Source: Methylophilus sp. 14
Lineage (GTDB): Bacteria; Pseudomonadota; Gammaproteobacteria; Burkholderiales; Methylophilaceae
Assembly: GCF_015354345.1 (NCBI RefSeq)
Contig: NZ_JADKYS010000003.1
Location: 464,856 to 528,855 of the forward strand
Direction: 5' to 3'
Length of the DNA: 64,000 nt
Shown in pieces: positions 28,119-37,716 of the stretch. The notes beneath the pieces are model-generated. The model ran no database searches. It was not told the origin of the DNA and was given only the letters and a program-made list of their open reading frames with translations. The translations under genes and the position numbers were made by a program. Positions within the stretch are counted from its first letter, which is position 1; each line of letters begins with the position of its first letter.

Positions 28119-29507
28119 ATGACGACTACCCCACACCAACCCGTGTTTACTTTCTTTTATACCGACAACTGCGAGCGCCAGGCCCTGGCGCCGGTGGCCG
28201 ATGAGATCGCCAGCAGAGGCTATGTGATTCAATGGAGCACCAACTCCAAGCAATATGCCGAGGTCGGCGTGTATTGCGAGCACGCGTGCAAACCAAATGC
28301 CGGATTTTCAGTCATCTTGCTGCACGACCTGGCGCAGCGCCATGATATCTGGCCACACTTCTGGCATCATGAGCCATGGACCGCGTTTGATATGGGCATT
28401 GTGCCTGGCCCGGCATGGGTCGAGCGCTGGCAGACACAAACCAACTTTAAACAGGCCCGCCCAAAACTAGGCGTATTTGACCTCGGTTGGCCCAAAGCCG
28501 ACCTGGTTTACCGCAACCAGGAAACCTTTAAACTGGAAGCGCAAAAGTTGCGCGAGCAACTGGGCCTGAAATACGAACACTCCATCCTCTATGCACCGTC
28601 CTGGGAAAACCACGGCAAGCAGGATGAGTTTGTACAGGCCCTGAAAGACCTGCCGGTCAACCTGTTGCTGAAACAGGCGCCCTGGTCAGACAAATACCGC
28701 TGGGTACTGAACAATATCGACGCCATGGATGCGCTGCATAGAAACTGTGCCGACAATGTCTATGTCGTCGACCGCGAAGTCAGCATCATGTATTGCCTGG
28801 GCCTGGCTGATGTCATGGTCTCCGATGAGTCCAGTGTGCTCACAGAAGCCTTATTGCTGGATGTCCCCGGCATTGCAGTTACCGACTGGCTGATTCCAGA
28901 CACCAACCCACCGCGCCCGGCCAGTGTGCCTTATGACTATGTGATTAAAACCGTCAAAGCTGATCTGCGTCGCACGGTAGAACACGTCTTACAGAACGCC
29001 GCCGAATACCAGCAGCAGATCACGCAAAACAAGCAGCACCAATTTGCCCACCTGGGCCAAAGTGCGACCTTGATTGCAGACAATATTCTTGCTGCCCTGG
29101 CTGGACACACGCACTTACCTACCCCCGCGCTCAAGGCACAAGTCGACATAGACCGGACCACCTATCAGCAAGCGGAAAAACTGGCGGCAGAAGGTGATAT
29201 GAAACTGTCTACGCAAATGATGCTGGAACTGATCAAGCAAGAAAGTAGTTGCTGGGAGCCCTATAATGACCTTGGCACCCTGCTGGTGAGCCAGGGGCAA
29301 TTTGAGGATGCCGAACTACTGCTGGAAAAAGCCGTATTACTGGCGCAAGAGAACCCTGCCATCCCGCTCAGCAACCTGACAGAGGTTTATTGCCTGCAAC
29401 AAAAGGCCGATAAAGCGCTGGCAACCCTGGCCAAACTGAGCAAATATACGCCTAACCCGGTCGGCTCTATCCCGCATATCCGCCGCTGCATGGAAACCAT
29501 GTTTTAA
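28119..29507 (+). CDS. TagF/CDP-glycerol-glycerophosphotransferase-like enzyme with TPR-like tail
   Basis: A 462-residue protein. Residues about 1-330 resemble the GT-B-like polyol-phosphate transferases of teichoic acid synthesis: HDLAQRHDIWPHFWHHEPW, SILYAPSWENHGKQDEF and the signature VMVSDESSVLTEALLLDVPGI. Residues about 350-460 are TPR-like helices (SCWEPYNDLGTLLVSQGQFEDAELLLEKAVLLA). Enzymes of this fold transfer a phosphoryl-alcohol from CDP-activated donors. In this operon the natural donor would be CDP-aminoethylphosphonate, which would place the phosphonate on a glycan or protein. The acceptor is not shown by sequence, but TPRs suggest contact with a protein or the neighbouring TPR glycosyltransferase. 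Confidence 0.82.
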   Translation: MTTTPHQPVFTFFYTDNCERQALAPVADEIASRGYVIQWSTNSKQYAEVGVYCEHACKPNAGFSVILLHDLAQRHDIWPHFWHHEPWTAFDMGIVPGPAWVERWQTQTNFKQARPKLGVFDLGWPKADLVYRNQETFKLEAQKLREQLGLKYEHSILYAPSWENHGKQDEFVQALKDLPVNLLLKQAPWSDKYRWVLNNIDAMDALHRNCADNVYVVDREVSIMYCLGLADVMVSDESSVLTEALLLDVPGIAVTDWLIPDTNPPRPASVPYDYVIKTVKADLRRTVEHVLQNAAEYQQQITQNKQHQFAHLGQSATLIADNILAALAGHTHLPTPALKAQVDIDRTTYQQAEKLAAEGDMKLSTQMMLELIKQESSCWEPYNDLGTLLVSQGQFEDAELLLEKAVLLAQENPAIPLSNLTEVYCLQQKADKALATLAKLSKYTPNPVGSIPHIRRCMETMF

Positions 29508-29546
29508 GGCCATTCCATAGCTTTAAATAAGGCCCTACGGCATCTT

Positions 29547-29580
29547 AAAAATCCGGCCACGTGACAGTCGCCGGATTTTT
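29547..29580. terminator. Intrinsic terminator of the phosphonate operon
   Basis: Arms AAAAATCCGGC (29547-29557) and GCCGGATTTTT (29570-29580) form an 11-bp stem ending in a T run, 40 bases after the plus-strand stop. The symmetric A/T flanks would let it work in both directions. Confidence 0.9.
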
Positions 29581-29619
29581 ATTGGCCGTCATTTCTACAA
29601 TCAACGCTACAGACAACAA

Positions 29620-29649
29620 AAAAGCATGCACATTGCTGTGCATGCTTTT
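29620..29649 (-). terminator. Intrinsic terminator of the giant glycosyltransferase gene
   Basis: A perfect 13-bp stem AAAAGCATGCACA / TGTGCATGCTTTT with a 4-base loop, followed on the minus strand by a T-rich run, lies 18 bases after the stop of the 2491-codon gene. Confidence 0.9.
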
Positions 29650-29667
29650 GTATGCATACGTCCCGGA

Positions 29668-32600
29668 TTACGTAAACAACTGACGTACCGGTAACTCCGC
29701 CCGTGTGAACTCTGCTGTGAGGCCATTCACCACATGCTCTGGCACACCTTGCGTCATGTTTTGCAGGCGGTTAAACACGCTGATCAAGGCTTGCAACTGG
29801 TCATCGCGGTAATAGTATCCATTCTGCTCCAGCACCGCCAGCGTCAGGCTACCAATATTGGTTGGCGTGCTGGCATGCGGCTTGCCGCAACTACGCACGC
29901 GATGCAGCGTGAGGAACAGGCCGCGCAGAGCCACAAAAGCCACTGGCAGCGGGATCGCAAAGTCCCATTCCAGGTCAAAGAAATGGCCCTGCCCCGCTTT
30001 ATCCATCACAAAATTGGTCGGTGTCGCATCAAAATACTGTGAAGGCAACAACGTAGAATACCCGGCAAATTCCGGCAAGGTTTTACCGCCAGTCTGGGCG
30101 GCGGCTTCCAGGCCTTGCAACCACGGTGCAGCCCAAGCCGCCAAGTCTTCCACGCGCCAACCTGGGCGGTTCATCAACTGGGTCAGTTTGTCCATCCACA
30201 ACTGGCCGCCATGGTAAGGCGCATGCTCCCAATCGGCTTGCAACAATTGCGCCGTTTCGCCGGTATTGCGTGTACGCGTTGCCAGGCCTTGTGCATCATG
30301 CACAAACTGGGTTTCCTTGCTGAACACCGCCTGGCGCTGGCAGCCATAATGCGCTGCCAAGACATCCGGATGCAGTTTGCCAGACTGGCGTTGCGGATAA
30401 GCCACGAACATAAAGGAGTTGGCCACGTCTTCAACCAGATTGTTACGTGCAATCACCTGCCAGGCGTTTTCTAATGAGAAGGTTGGGTGACGTGGCGATT
30501 GTCTGTCATGCACCACTGAACCAGCCGCCAACGCGCCAACATCCCAACCTGCAGCACGGTGAGCCTGATTAAACCCTTCAGGATAAATCACGCTGACTGG
30601 CGTTTTGTAGTCAGGCAATGGTACATAGAGTTCTGTCGTTTCAAAACCGGCGCTGCGGATCAAGGCATCCAGCTCTACGCGGCCAAACGTGATCGGGCTG
30701 GTCGCGCTGTAGGAGTCATTAATGCCATACATCGCCTGCCCCATATGGTCTTCAGGCGCACCGCAGAAATACTTAAGGCCGAGCTGGTTCTCGATAGCCA
30801 CAATCAGCATGCCATCCTCTTTGAGGAATGACTTGGCTGTTTGCAGCAAAAAGCGCAAAGGATCCGCTTCTTTCACATAGACCTGCGCATATTCAAGCAC
30901 GCCAATCAGCGTCACCACATCAAATTTTTCATCGGTTTCAAATGACTGGATCAGGTCAGAGTAAATGGTCACATTATTCAAGTCTGCACAACGCTGGCCA
31001 ATCACGCGCGCACGGTTCGGGCTGCCTTCCAGCGCCACCACTTCGCCCCCCAGCTCGCCGAGGAAGCGGGTAATCGCGCCGCAACCGGCACCCAGTTCGA
31101 GCACTTTACCGTTGGCAATTTTGTCAGCAAACGGGCGCAGCAAATTGGCACGTTGTGAAGTGAGGTGATAGTAGCTAGGCCAGTCAGTGGCTTTGGCCGC
31201 CAACTCGCTTGAAAACACGCTCTTGTCACGCGAGTGGCGAATCATGTCATACAGGCGCTGTTCGGCATTGCCTACATCCTGGTAGCCAAATGCTTCGTTT
31301 TGCGCACGCTGGTAGAAATTATCTTCCGCACGGTAGATATATGGGCCTTTACGCACAGCATCAGCTGCTGGCTGGCTGTATTGCTGTTGCAGCGCATCGG
31401 CATCCGCCGCGGCCAGGCCATTCTGGCGAGCAAATGTGATCACATCCAGCACTTCATTTTTTGGCGCGGTCAGGGATAACACCTCAATATAGGCTTGCCA
31501 GTAGGCCGGTTGTTTAGGGGCCAGGATCACCGCCTGCTCCAGCAATGGCAATACTTCCTCTGCCTTGCCTGCTTGCTGTGCAAGTAACCCTAACTGAAAA
31601 TAGGTGGCGGCATGTTTGTCATCAATGCGCAAAATTTCCTGATAAAAGCGCATCGCCTGCGCCAAGTCGCCTTTTTCCTGCATTTGCAGCGCCAACTGAA
31701 ACACTTCAGCAATCGAGTCGTGCAGTGTGTTAGCTTGTGGGTTAAGTGTTGTAGTCATAGAGATACCTTTATCAGAGAGTTCAGTCGCGCCCGGCGCAAC
31801 AGAAGGTTCTTTCAGCGTTAAAGAGGGAACAGCAAAACTGCTCGCAGCCTGCCCCTGGCACCAGCGCTGCCACATCTGGCGTAGCGCCTGTGACAAGGTC
31901 TGCGCCAAAGGTGCCGCTTGTGCCAGCGGAGACTGCGTAAAACGGGTGCGCATCGTGGCGCGTAAATCAGACAATGCCTGCAGGTCAGACAACACCTGCG
32001 TGGCCTGTTGTACATAGTGCGCTGAGCTTGAGGCAATATAGTCATTCAAGCCCAGATGCTGCATCAATGCCATAGCCCCACGGCTGGCCAGGCGGTCACC
32101 AGCCACACACAAGGTAGGCACGCCCATCCATAAAGCATGCGCGGTCGTGGTCACGCCGTTAGAGGGGAAAGTATCCAGGCAAATATCTACCATATGATAT
32201 TGCTGCAAATAGCTCAGCATATCGGTGCGGGCATAAAACGATAGGCGATCAGCCGAGATACCTGCCTCAGCAAACCATTGCTGCACATGCGTACATGCGC
32301 CCGCCTCTGCCATGCCACCCAACACCATGCGACTGTCTGAGCAAGCCTGCATCACGGCAGCCCATTGTTGCACCGTGGCCTGGGTAATTTTGTTGGGGCG
32401 GTTAAAGCAGCCAAAAGTAACATAGCCATTGCTAAGTGCAGGTAAGGTATTCACATCTGGTGCCTGCGGATGTGGCACAAATGGCGCACTCACCGGCAAC
32501 TGCACCAGTTGCTCGGTAAACTGCTGGTCAAACTGCCCGGCTGGCAGCAACGCACTGTCGGCCAGGTAATAATCTATAGACGTCAGGCCTGTGGTATTCA

Positions 32601-35600
32601 AATAGCCTAACCAACTGGCCTGCACAGGTGCTGGTTTTCTGGCAAACGTCAGTAAGCGGTTGCCGGAAGTGTGGCCGGACAAATCAATCAGGATATCAAT
32701 CTGGTCTTGCCTGATGGTCTCAGCCAGTGCGTCATCGGATACGCTTGAAACCATGCGCCAATGTTTGAAGTACTGGCGCATCTCGGCAGTGACTTCGTCT
32801 TCCAGCGCGTAATTGGCATAGGCTAACAGTTGCAATGTGCTGTCCTGCGCCAGCGCAGGCAACAAAGGCAACAGGAAATGTGCCACTGAATGTGCACGCA
32901 AATCGGCAGAGACAAAACCGACACGCAGCGGACGCGCGGCATCACGCGTATTGCTGTGCGGCTGCCAATCGGCTTTTAATGGCGCCTCATAGAGTGCGGC
33001 ATAAGCGGTATGCGCTTGCAACAAGGCTTCGTTATCCACGTGTTCTGCATGCGTCATGCAAAACAGCAAATTGCTAAAGCAATCGGCATACTGCGGCTGC
33101 AAACGCAGCGCCTGCTTGAATTGCTTGATGGCCTTATCGACCTCGCCCAGGTCTTTGAGCACACTGCCCAGATTGTTATATGCCGCAGCGTAATCTGGTT
33201 TCAGGTGTATGGCCTGGGCAAAGGCGTCTGCGGCCGCATTGAGTTCATTTTGTGCTTTGAGCACTAGCCCGTAGTAGCAATGCTCTTCAGCGCTTTGCTT
33301 ATTCAGCGCCAGCGCTTTGCTGGCCGCTAGGCGGGCATCTTTCTTCTGTATCATTAACACGTCAGAGAGCATCTTCCAGCCACTGAGCCAGACAGGATAT
33401 TGCTGCAATAGGGTATGCAATTCACCTTCCATCTCGGCATATTGCTGTTGTTCAAATAATGCCAGCAAGGCTTGCTGTATTGAATCAGATGGCTGTACAT
33501 TGGTTGTTTGCACTGGTAACTGCCAGTCTTGCATCAGCGCTTGCAAAGCCTGTGTATGCTGACCATTATTCATGGCTTGCTCGAATACTTGCTCCAGCTT
33601 GGCGGTCTCATTACTGTTTTTGAGTGCCGTCAGATAGCTGCTTAACAACTGCCACTGCGTAGGCGCCAACGCATACGCCTGTGCCAGCAAGCGCAATGCC
33701 TCAGTTGGCTGTTGGTTGTGCCAATAAATCAAGCCCAGATTATGCGTAGCCAGCGCATGCTGGGCATCTACCGCCAGAATCTCCTGGTAAAGCTGTGCTG
33801 CAGTTGCCAGGTCACCCTGCTGCTGTGCGTGCGAAGCCAGGTCAAATACCTCGGCCATGGCGGCCTGCATCGCTGGAGACGTAGTCTGTGCGACTGGCGT
33901 TGCCTCCCATTTTTGGTGATAACGCACATAGGTTTCGCGCCAGCGAGCGCTACCGAAGGCGCCACCGCTTTGATGTGTCATGCGCACCGGCCACACGCCT
34001 AGTTTCAAGCCAGCACGTGTCGCCGTGCGGCAAAAATCCAGATCATAAAAATGAAACTCAAACTGCTGGTCAAAACGTACACCACTTTGCAGCAAGGTCT
34101 GCTTGTGCGCGGCCAGGAATACGCCATCCATCAATTGGCATTCGCCAGACACATCACCATAACTGGAAGCAGGTCCAAAGGCGTGCTGACCATGGCTGAC
34201 ACTGCCGCGCAAGTATTTGGCATCGTCCCAGGTGAATTGCAGATCAACAAAGCACCAGCCGGGTTGACCAGGCTGTATACGGGCGTTGCCCGCAATACCA
34301 ATCACATCATAGTGATCGAGGCCGCGCTGTATGGTGTGGACAAAGGTGTTTTCATCCAGCCAGACATCGTCGTGAATCAATACCAGCAAGGCCTGGTCCG
34401 GCGCAGCGGCAATCGCTTCGTTAAACACTTGCGACAAGCCGCGTGTATTTTCATAAGCCACCACTGGCATCAAACGCTTATCCTGCTGCATATGGCGTTT
34501 GAGCGAACGGCCAAGCGCTGAGTCACGCCAGAAAGCTTCTTCTGTCATGCGCGTGGCACTGACCACCCACACTGGCTGTTCTCCGCTAAAAGCGTCCTGT
34601 ACTGGCGATTCAGCCAGTAATTGTTGTGGCTTCAGCTGCAACAGTGCCTGTTGCCATAATTTGAATAGTAATTGCTCAAAGTCCTGGGCAAACTGCTCCG
34701 CGTTCATCAGTGGCGAAGCCAATACTTGTTGGCGTAACTGTGCACGTAATTTGGCTAAGGCATTCAGATCCCTGGTCAAGGCAATCGCTTTGCTCACATA
34801 CTCCTCACGGCTGGTCGCTACCCAGTCAGCCAAGCCCACGCAATGCATAAAACTCGCCCCTTGGCGGGCAATCAATGTCTCACCCAGCAAGGTCAGCGTA
34901 GGCACGCCCATCCATAAAGCTTCACAAGTCGTCGTGCCGCCGGTAAACGGAAAGGTATCCAGAATCACGTCAATCTGGTGATGGTTACGCAGGTATTCAT
35001 CTCTGGGCACCATGCCATGCAAAGTGCAACGCTCAGCGGAAATGCCATATTGCTGCAATCTGGAAAGCGCTTCTGCACGCACCAGGCCATCATTAAAGGC
35101 TTTGCTTTGCCAGAACAGTTTGGCCGTTGGCAAGGCCTGCAAGACCTCGCCCCAGCAAGACAGTACGTCATCGCTGACCTTGCTGTAGTTTTGAAAACAA
35201 CCAAAGGTAATGGCGCCGTTAGTCAGTGCAGGTAAGTCATTCACAGCAATCTCAAACGGCGGCGCAGTAAAGCACATACGTGTATGTGGCAGGTGCACCA
35301 CTTGCTCGGTGAATTGAGTCGCGACCTGTGCATCAATACTCACCGGGTCTGCAATCACATAATCCATCACTGGCAAGCCGGTGGTACCCCAATACCCCAG
35401 CCAGGTGGCCTGCACAGGTGCAGGCTTATGGGCAAAGATCGGCAAACGTGTACCACCAGACAAGCCGGATAAATCCAGCAGGATATGTATCCCATCTTCA
35501 TGCATCTGCTTGGCAGCCTGCGCATCGGTCAGCCCGGCCAATGAACGCCACTGGTTGCATAAGTCTTTGAGCTCATGTGAGAACGCATCTTCGCGGCCGT

Positions 35601-37143
35601 CAGTGGAGTAGCCATAAACCTCCAGGCGGCTGGCATCAAATGCCTGCAACCACTGGTGCAGGAAATAGCCTACCGGGTGTTTACGCAAATCAGCCGATAC
35701 CAGGCCGATACGAAGACGCTGCTCTTGCGCATGCACTTGCCAGCTGTCATACGGTGTCACCTCCTGCATCATGACAGCACCCAGTCTGTGGGCGTAATCC
35801 AGGCTCTCATTCTGAGGCAAGGTATTGCTGTAACTGTTGGCAAACAATAGATTTCTAAGCGCCATCATGTGGGTAGGCGCTATCTGCAACGCTTGTTGCA
35901 AGGTCGCAATCGCCGTTTCAATCTGCCCCATGTCCAAATAGACATTGGCCAGGTTGATATACCCAGGCATAAACTCAGGATGGATACGCAGCGCTTTTTC
36001 CAGGCAGGCAATTGCCTCGGTATAGCGGCCCAGCATACGCAAACTGATGCCGTAATTGCTCAAGATACTTTCTGACTCAGGCAACTGTTCTAATGCTTTT
36101 TCGCAATACACACACGCTTTGTCATAAGCGTTTCTGGCATTCTCAATCAGGCCAAGATTTGCCTGCACATAAGGATTCTCAGGATCCAGCAGCAGCGCTT
36201 TCTGGCAGTAACTTTCAGCCTCACCGTATAACTGCTGGTTCAGCATCTCGGTGGCCAGGTTATTCAGTGTTTCTGCACTCACCTCTTGCGTCTGCATGAT
36301 CTGCTCAATATAAGCCTGGTACTCGCGGGTACGGTTGGTCACGCGGTACAGCCTGGCCAGATTTTTAAGCAGCGATAACTCGGTTGGGTTCAACGCCATG
36401 CCCGCCAGCAGCCACTGCTCGGCCTCTTCCACGTCCCCATGTTTGAGGTACAAGGCACCCAGGTAGCTATACGCTTCAACATAGTCTTTTTGAATCGCGA
36501 TCGTTTGCTGATACGCCGCAATCGCCTCAGACGTATTACCCAGTTGATCCAACGCCAGCGCCATATTGAAAAAGATCACGGCATTGTCAGGCTCAATTGC
36601 CACTGCCTCGCGATAGTATTGAATCGCCTCCAGCGGTTTATCGGCCTCATGTAACAAGGTCGCCAGTTCAAAATTGACGCGGCCATCCTGCTGGTGAATA
36701 TTCAGCCCCCGGCGCAGTAACTTTTCGGCCTCTTTCAATTGCCCGGCTTGCTTGAGCACGCTGGCCCAGTTGGCATAGGCCTGGCTAAAAACGGGGTTAA
36801 TCTTGAGCGTTTGCCGATAATATTTAATCGCCTGCGTCGTGTCCTGCAATTGCGCATAAACATTGGCCAGGTTATACAACACCTCGGCATCTTTCTTTAA
36901 ACGCTTGCTCGCTTGCAAAAAAGCATCGGCGGCCAGCGCCAATGCCTCTTGTTGTTGATAAAGGCTGCCTAATAACTTCCAGGCCAGGCCCTCTTCAGGA
37001 AACTCACGGGTGATTTTCTGCGCCAGGGTCAAACACTGCTCCCAGGCACCCTGTTTCCAGGCCTGGGTCAGCGCTTGCATCCAATCGCTGCAATCCTGCG
37101 TATTCACGGCAGTAGATTGCATATGGCCTGGCGAGAGTTTCAT
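29668..37143 (-). CDS. Giant multidomain glycosyltransferase: TPR-GT41-GT2-TPR-GT41-TPR-methyltransferase
   Basis: A single 2491-residue frame. Approximate domains are: TPR array 15-455; GT41/OGT-type domain 1 at 475-830 (LRIGLVSADLRKHPVGYFLHQW, APVQATWLGYWGTTG, TFPFTGGTTTCEALWMGVPTL); GT2-like domain 855-1080 (LVLIHDDVWLDE, ECQLMDGVFLA, DLDFC); TPRs 1090-1365; GT41 domain 2 at 1408-1760 (LRVGFVSADLRAHSVAHF, APVQASWLGYLNTTG, FPSNGVTTTAHALWMGVPTL); TPRs 1810-1920; SAM methyltransferase about 1985-2190 (VLELGAGCGAITRFLGE). The C-terminal region (2200-2491) contains NFVMDKAGQGHFFDLEWDFA, reminiscent of the DLEW-type metal site of aminoglycoside/choline-kinase-like folds. GT41 key His and Lys positions look intact in both copies. 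Such TPR-GT41 proteins glycosylate flagellin in several bacteria; the fliC proximity supports that here. It is probably cytoplasmic, with no signal or TM seen. Confidence 0.9.
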   Translation of the reverse strand: MKLSPGHMQSTAVNTQDCSDWMQALTQAWKQGAWEQCLTLAQKITREFPEEGLAWKLLGSLYQQQEALALAADAFLQASKRLKKDAEVLYNLANVYAQLQDTTQAIKYYRQTLKINPVFSQAYANWASVLKQAGQLKEAEKLLRRGLNIHQQDGRVNFELATLLHEADKPLEAIQYYREAVAIEPDNAVIFFNMALALDQLGNTSEAIAAYQQTIAIQKDYVEAYSYLGALYLKHGDVEEAEQWLLAGMALNPTELSLLKNLARLYRVTNRTREYQAYIEQIMQTQEVSAETLNNLATEMLNQQLYGEAESYCQKALLLDPENPYVQANLGLIENARNAYDKACVYCEKALEQLPESESILSNYGISLRMLGRYTEAIACLEKALRIHPEFMPGYINLANVYLDMGQIETAIATLQQALQIAPTHMMALRNLLFANSYSNTLPQNESLDYAHRLGAVMMQEVTPYDSWQVHAQEQRLRIGLVSADLRKHPVGYFLHQWLQAFDASRLEVYGYSTDGREDAFSHELKDLCNQWRSLAGLTDAQAAKQMHEDGIHILLDLSGLSGGTRLPIFAHKPAPVQATWLGYWGTTGLPVMDYVIADPVSIDAQVATQFTEQVVHLPHTRMCFTAPPFEIAVNDLPALTNGAITFGCFQNYSKVSDDVLSCWGEVLQALPTAKLFWQSKAFNDGLVRAEALSRLQQYGISAERCTLHGMVPRDEYLRNHHQIDVILDTFPFTGGTTTCEALWMGVPTLTLLGETLIARQGASFMHCVGLADWVATSREEYVSKAIALTRDLNALAKLRAQLRQQVLASPLMNAEQFAQDFEQLLFKLWQQALLQLKPQQLLAESPVQDAFSGEQPVWVVSATRMTEEAFWRDSALGRSLKRHMQQDKRLMPVVAYENTRGLSQVFNEAIAAAPDQALLVLIHDDVWLDENTFVHTIQRGLDHYDVIGIAGNARIQPGQPGWCFVDLQFTWDDAKYLRGSVSHGQHAFGPASSYGDVSGECQLMDGVFLAAHKQTLLQSGVRFDQQFEFHFYDLDFCRTATRAGLKLGVWPVRMTHQSGGAFGSARWRETYVRYHQKWEATPVAQTTSPAMQAAMAEVFDLASHAQQQGDLATAAQLYQEILAVDAQHALATHNLGLIYWHNQQPTEALRLLAQAYALAPTQWQLLSSYLTALKNSNETAKLEQVFEQAMNNGQHTQALQALMQDWQLPVQTTNVQPSDSIQQALLALFEQQQYAEMEGELHTLLQQYPVWLSGWKMLSDVLMIQKKDARLAASKALALNKQSAEEHCYYGLVLKAQNELNAAADAFAQAIHLKPDYAAAYNNLGSVLKDLGEVDKAIKQFKQALRLQPQYADCFSNLLFCMTHAEHVDNEALLQAHTAYAALYEAPLKADWQPHSNTRDAARPLRVGFVSADLRAHSVAHFLLPLLPALAQDSTLQLLAYANYALEDEVTAEMRQYFKHWRMVSSVSDDALAETIRQDQIDILIDLSGHTSGNRLLTFARKPAPVQASWLGYLNTTGLTSIDYYLADSALLPAGQFDQQFTEQLVQLPVSAPFVPHPQAPDVNTLPALSNGYVTFGCFNRPNKITQATVQQWAAVMQACSDSRMVLGGMAEAGACTHVQQWFAEAGISADRLSFYARTDMLSYLQQYHMVDICLDTFPSNGVTTTAHALWMGVPTLCVAGDRLASRGAMALMQHLGLNDYIASSSAHYVQQATQVLSDLQALSDLRATMRTRFTQSPLAQAAPLAQTLSQALRQMWQRWCQGQAASSFAVPSLTLKEPSVAPGATELSDKGISMTTTLNPQANTLHDSIAEVFQLALQMQEKGDLAQAMRFYQEILRIDDKHAATYFQLGLLAQQAGKAEEVLPLLEQAVILAPKQPAYWQAYIEVLSLTAPKNEVLDVITFARQNGLAAADADALQQQYSQPAADAVRKGPYIYRAEDNFYQRAQNEAFGYQDVGNAEQRLYDMIRHSRDKSVFSSELAAKATDWPSYYHLTSQRANLLRPFADKIANGKVLELGAGCGAITRFLGELGGEVVALEGSPNRARVIGQRCADLNNVTIYSDLIQSFETDEKFDVVTLIGVLEYAQVYVKEADPLRFLLQTAKSFLKEDGMLIVAIENQLGLKYFCGAPEDHMGQAMYGINDSYSATSPITFGRVELDALIRSAGFETTELYVPLPDYKTPVSVIYPEGFNQAHRAAGWDVGALAAGSVVHDRQSPRHPTFSLENAWQVIARNNLVEDVANSFMFVAYPQRQSGKLHPDVLAAHYGCQRQAVFSKETQFVHDAQGLATRTRNTGETAQLLQADWEHAPYHGGQLWMDKLTQLMNRPGWRVEDLAAWAAPWLQGLEAAAQTGGKTLPEFAGYSTLLPSQYFDATPTNFVMDKAGQGHFFDLEWDFAIPLPVAFVALRGLFLTLHRVRSCGKPHASTPTNIGSLTLAVLEQNGYYYRDDQLQALISVFNRLQNMTQGVPEHVVNGLTAEFTRAELPVRQLFT

Positions 37144-37383
37144 AAATAGAGAATTCCAAAAATTTTCTCTTATTATTCAAAACTCTCGCGCATTTGCATT
37201 GCTTAAAAAAAGCGGCAAACACCAGCTATCTTCGCTGTTCGCTGAATGTATGAAACATAGGTATTGCTTGCCAGCCCGCATAGATACTGGCATGGCAGGG
37301 TAATCCATGTTTTTTGGCGGCAATAGCCTGGCAAAAAGATTTATTCAAGAATCAGGAAAGCATGCCGTAAACCTCGCCCCAAT

Positions 37384-37416
37384 AAAAAAACCTCCGGCAA
37401 TAGCGGAGGTTTTTTT
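37384..37416. terminator. Bidirectional intrinsic terminator after the small HTH gene
   Basis: AAAAAAACCTCCG and CGGAGGTTTTTTT form a 13-bp stem with a 7-base loop, 15 bases downstream of the minus-strand HTH gene stop. A and T tracts on both sides make it functional in both directions. Confidence 0.9.
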
Positions 37417-37431
37417 GGCGGAGATTGTTTC

Positions 37432-37716
37432 TTAGGCTACGTGCTCCTGCGGCACGGCAATATCAGGCTCCCAGCGCACCAGGCTATATAAATCACACTG
37501 CAAATAAGCGCACAGCTTATTCAGGTGATCGGTGCTGGCATTATAGGATTGATCTTTTAACATGCGATGCAAGGTCATGCGGCTAATCCCGCTGGCATCT
37601 GCAATTTCAGTGATGGTAATGGTTCTGCCCCACTCCAATTGTTTTTTAAGAATAACCGTCTTTAACTCTACGTAAATCACACAACTTCCTGACTTCATTG
37701 GTAATGCCTGCTCCAC
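37432..37716 (-). CDS. Small HTH (XRE/Cro-C1-type) transcriptional regulator
   Basis: A 94-residue protein. Residues about 25-80 hold a helix-turn-helix of the Cro/C1 type: ITEIADASGISRMTLHRMLKDQSYNASTDHLNKLCAYLQCDLYSLVRW. The pattern with a C-terminal CDLYSL segment resembles short phage-like XRE proteins. An ATG at 37698 would shorten it by 6 residues. A perfect FNR-type palindrome sits 53 bases upstream, so it may be oxygen- or redox-controlled. Target genes are unknown. Confidence 0.8.
   Translation of the reverse strand: MEQALPMKSGSCVIYVELKTVILKKQLEWGRTITITEIADASGISRMTLHRMLKDQSYNASTDHLNKLCAYLQCDLYSLVRWEPDIAVPQEHVA

Noticed and set aside
29531-29543. 13-base sequence GGCCCTACGGCAT, present inverted at 56405-56417
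   Set aside because: A 13-base match in 64 kb is expected by chance, and the second copy lies in the end of a coding region.
34499-34981. 160-codon plus-strand frame opposite the giant glycosyltransferase gene
   Set aside because: It opposes the intact GT41 domain 1 and is Ser/Cys/Asn-rich, a shadow of that coding strand.
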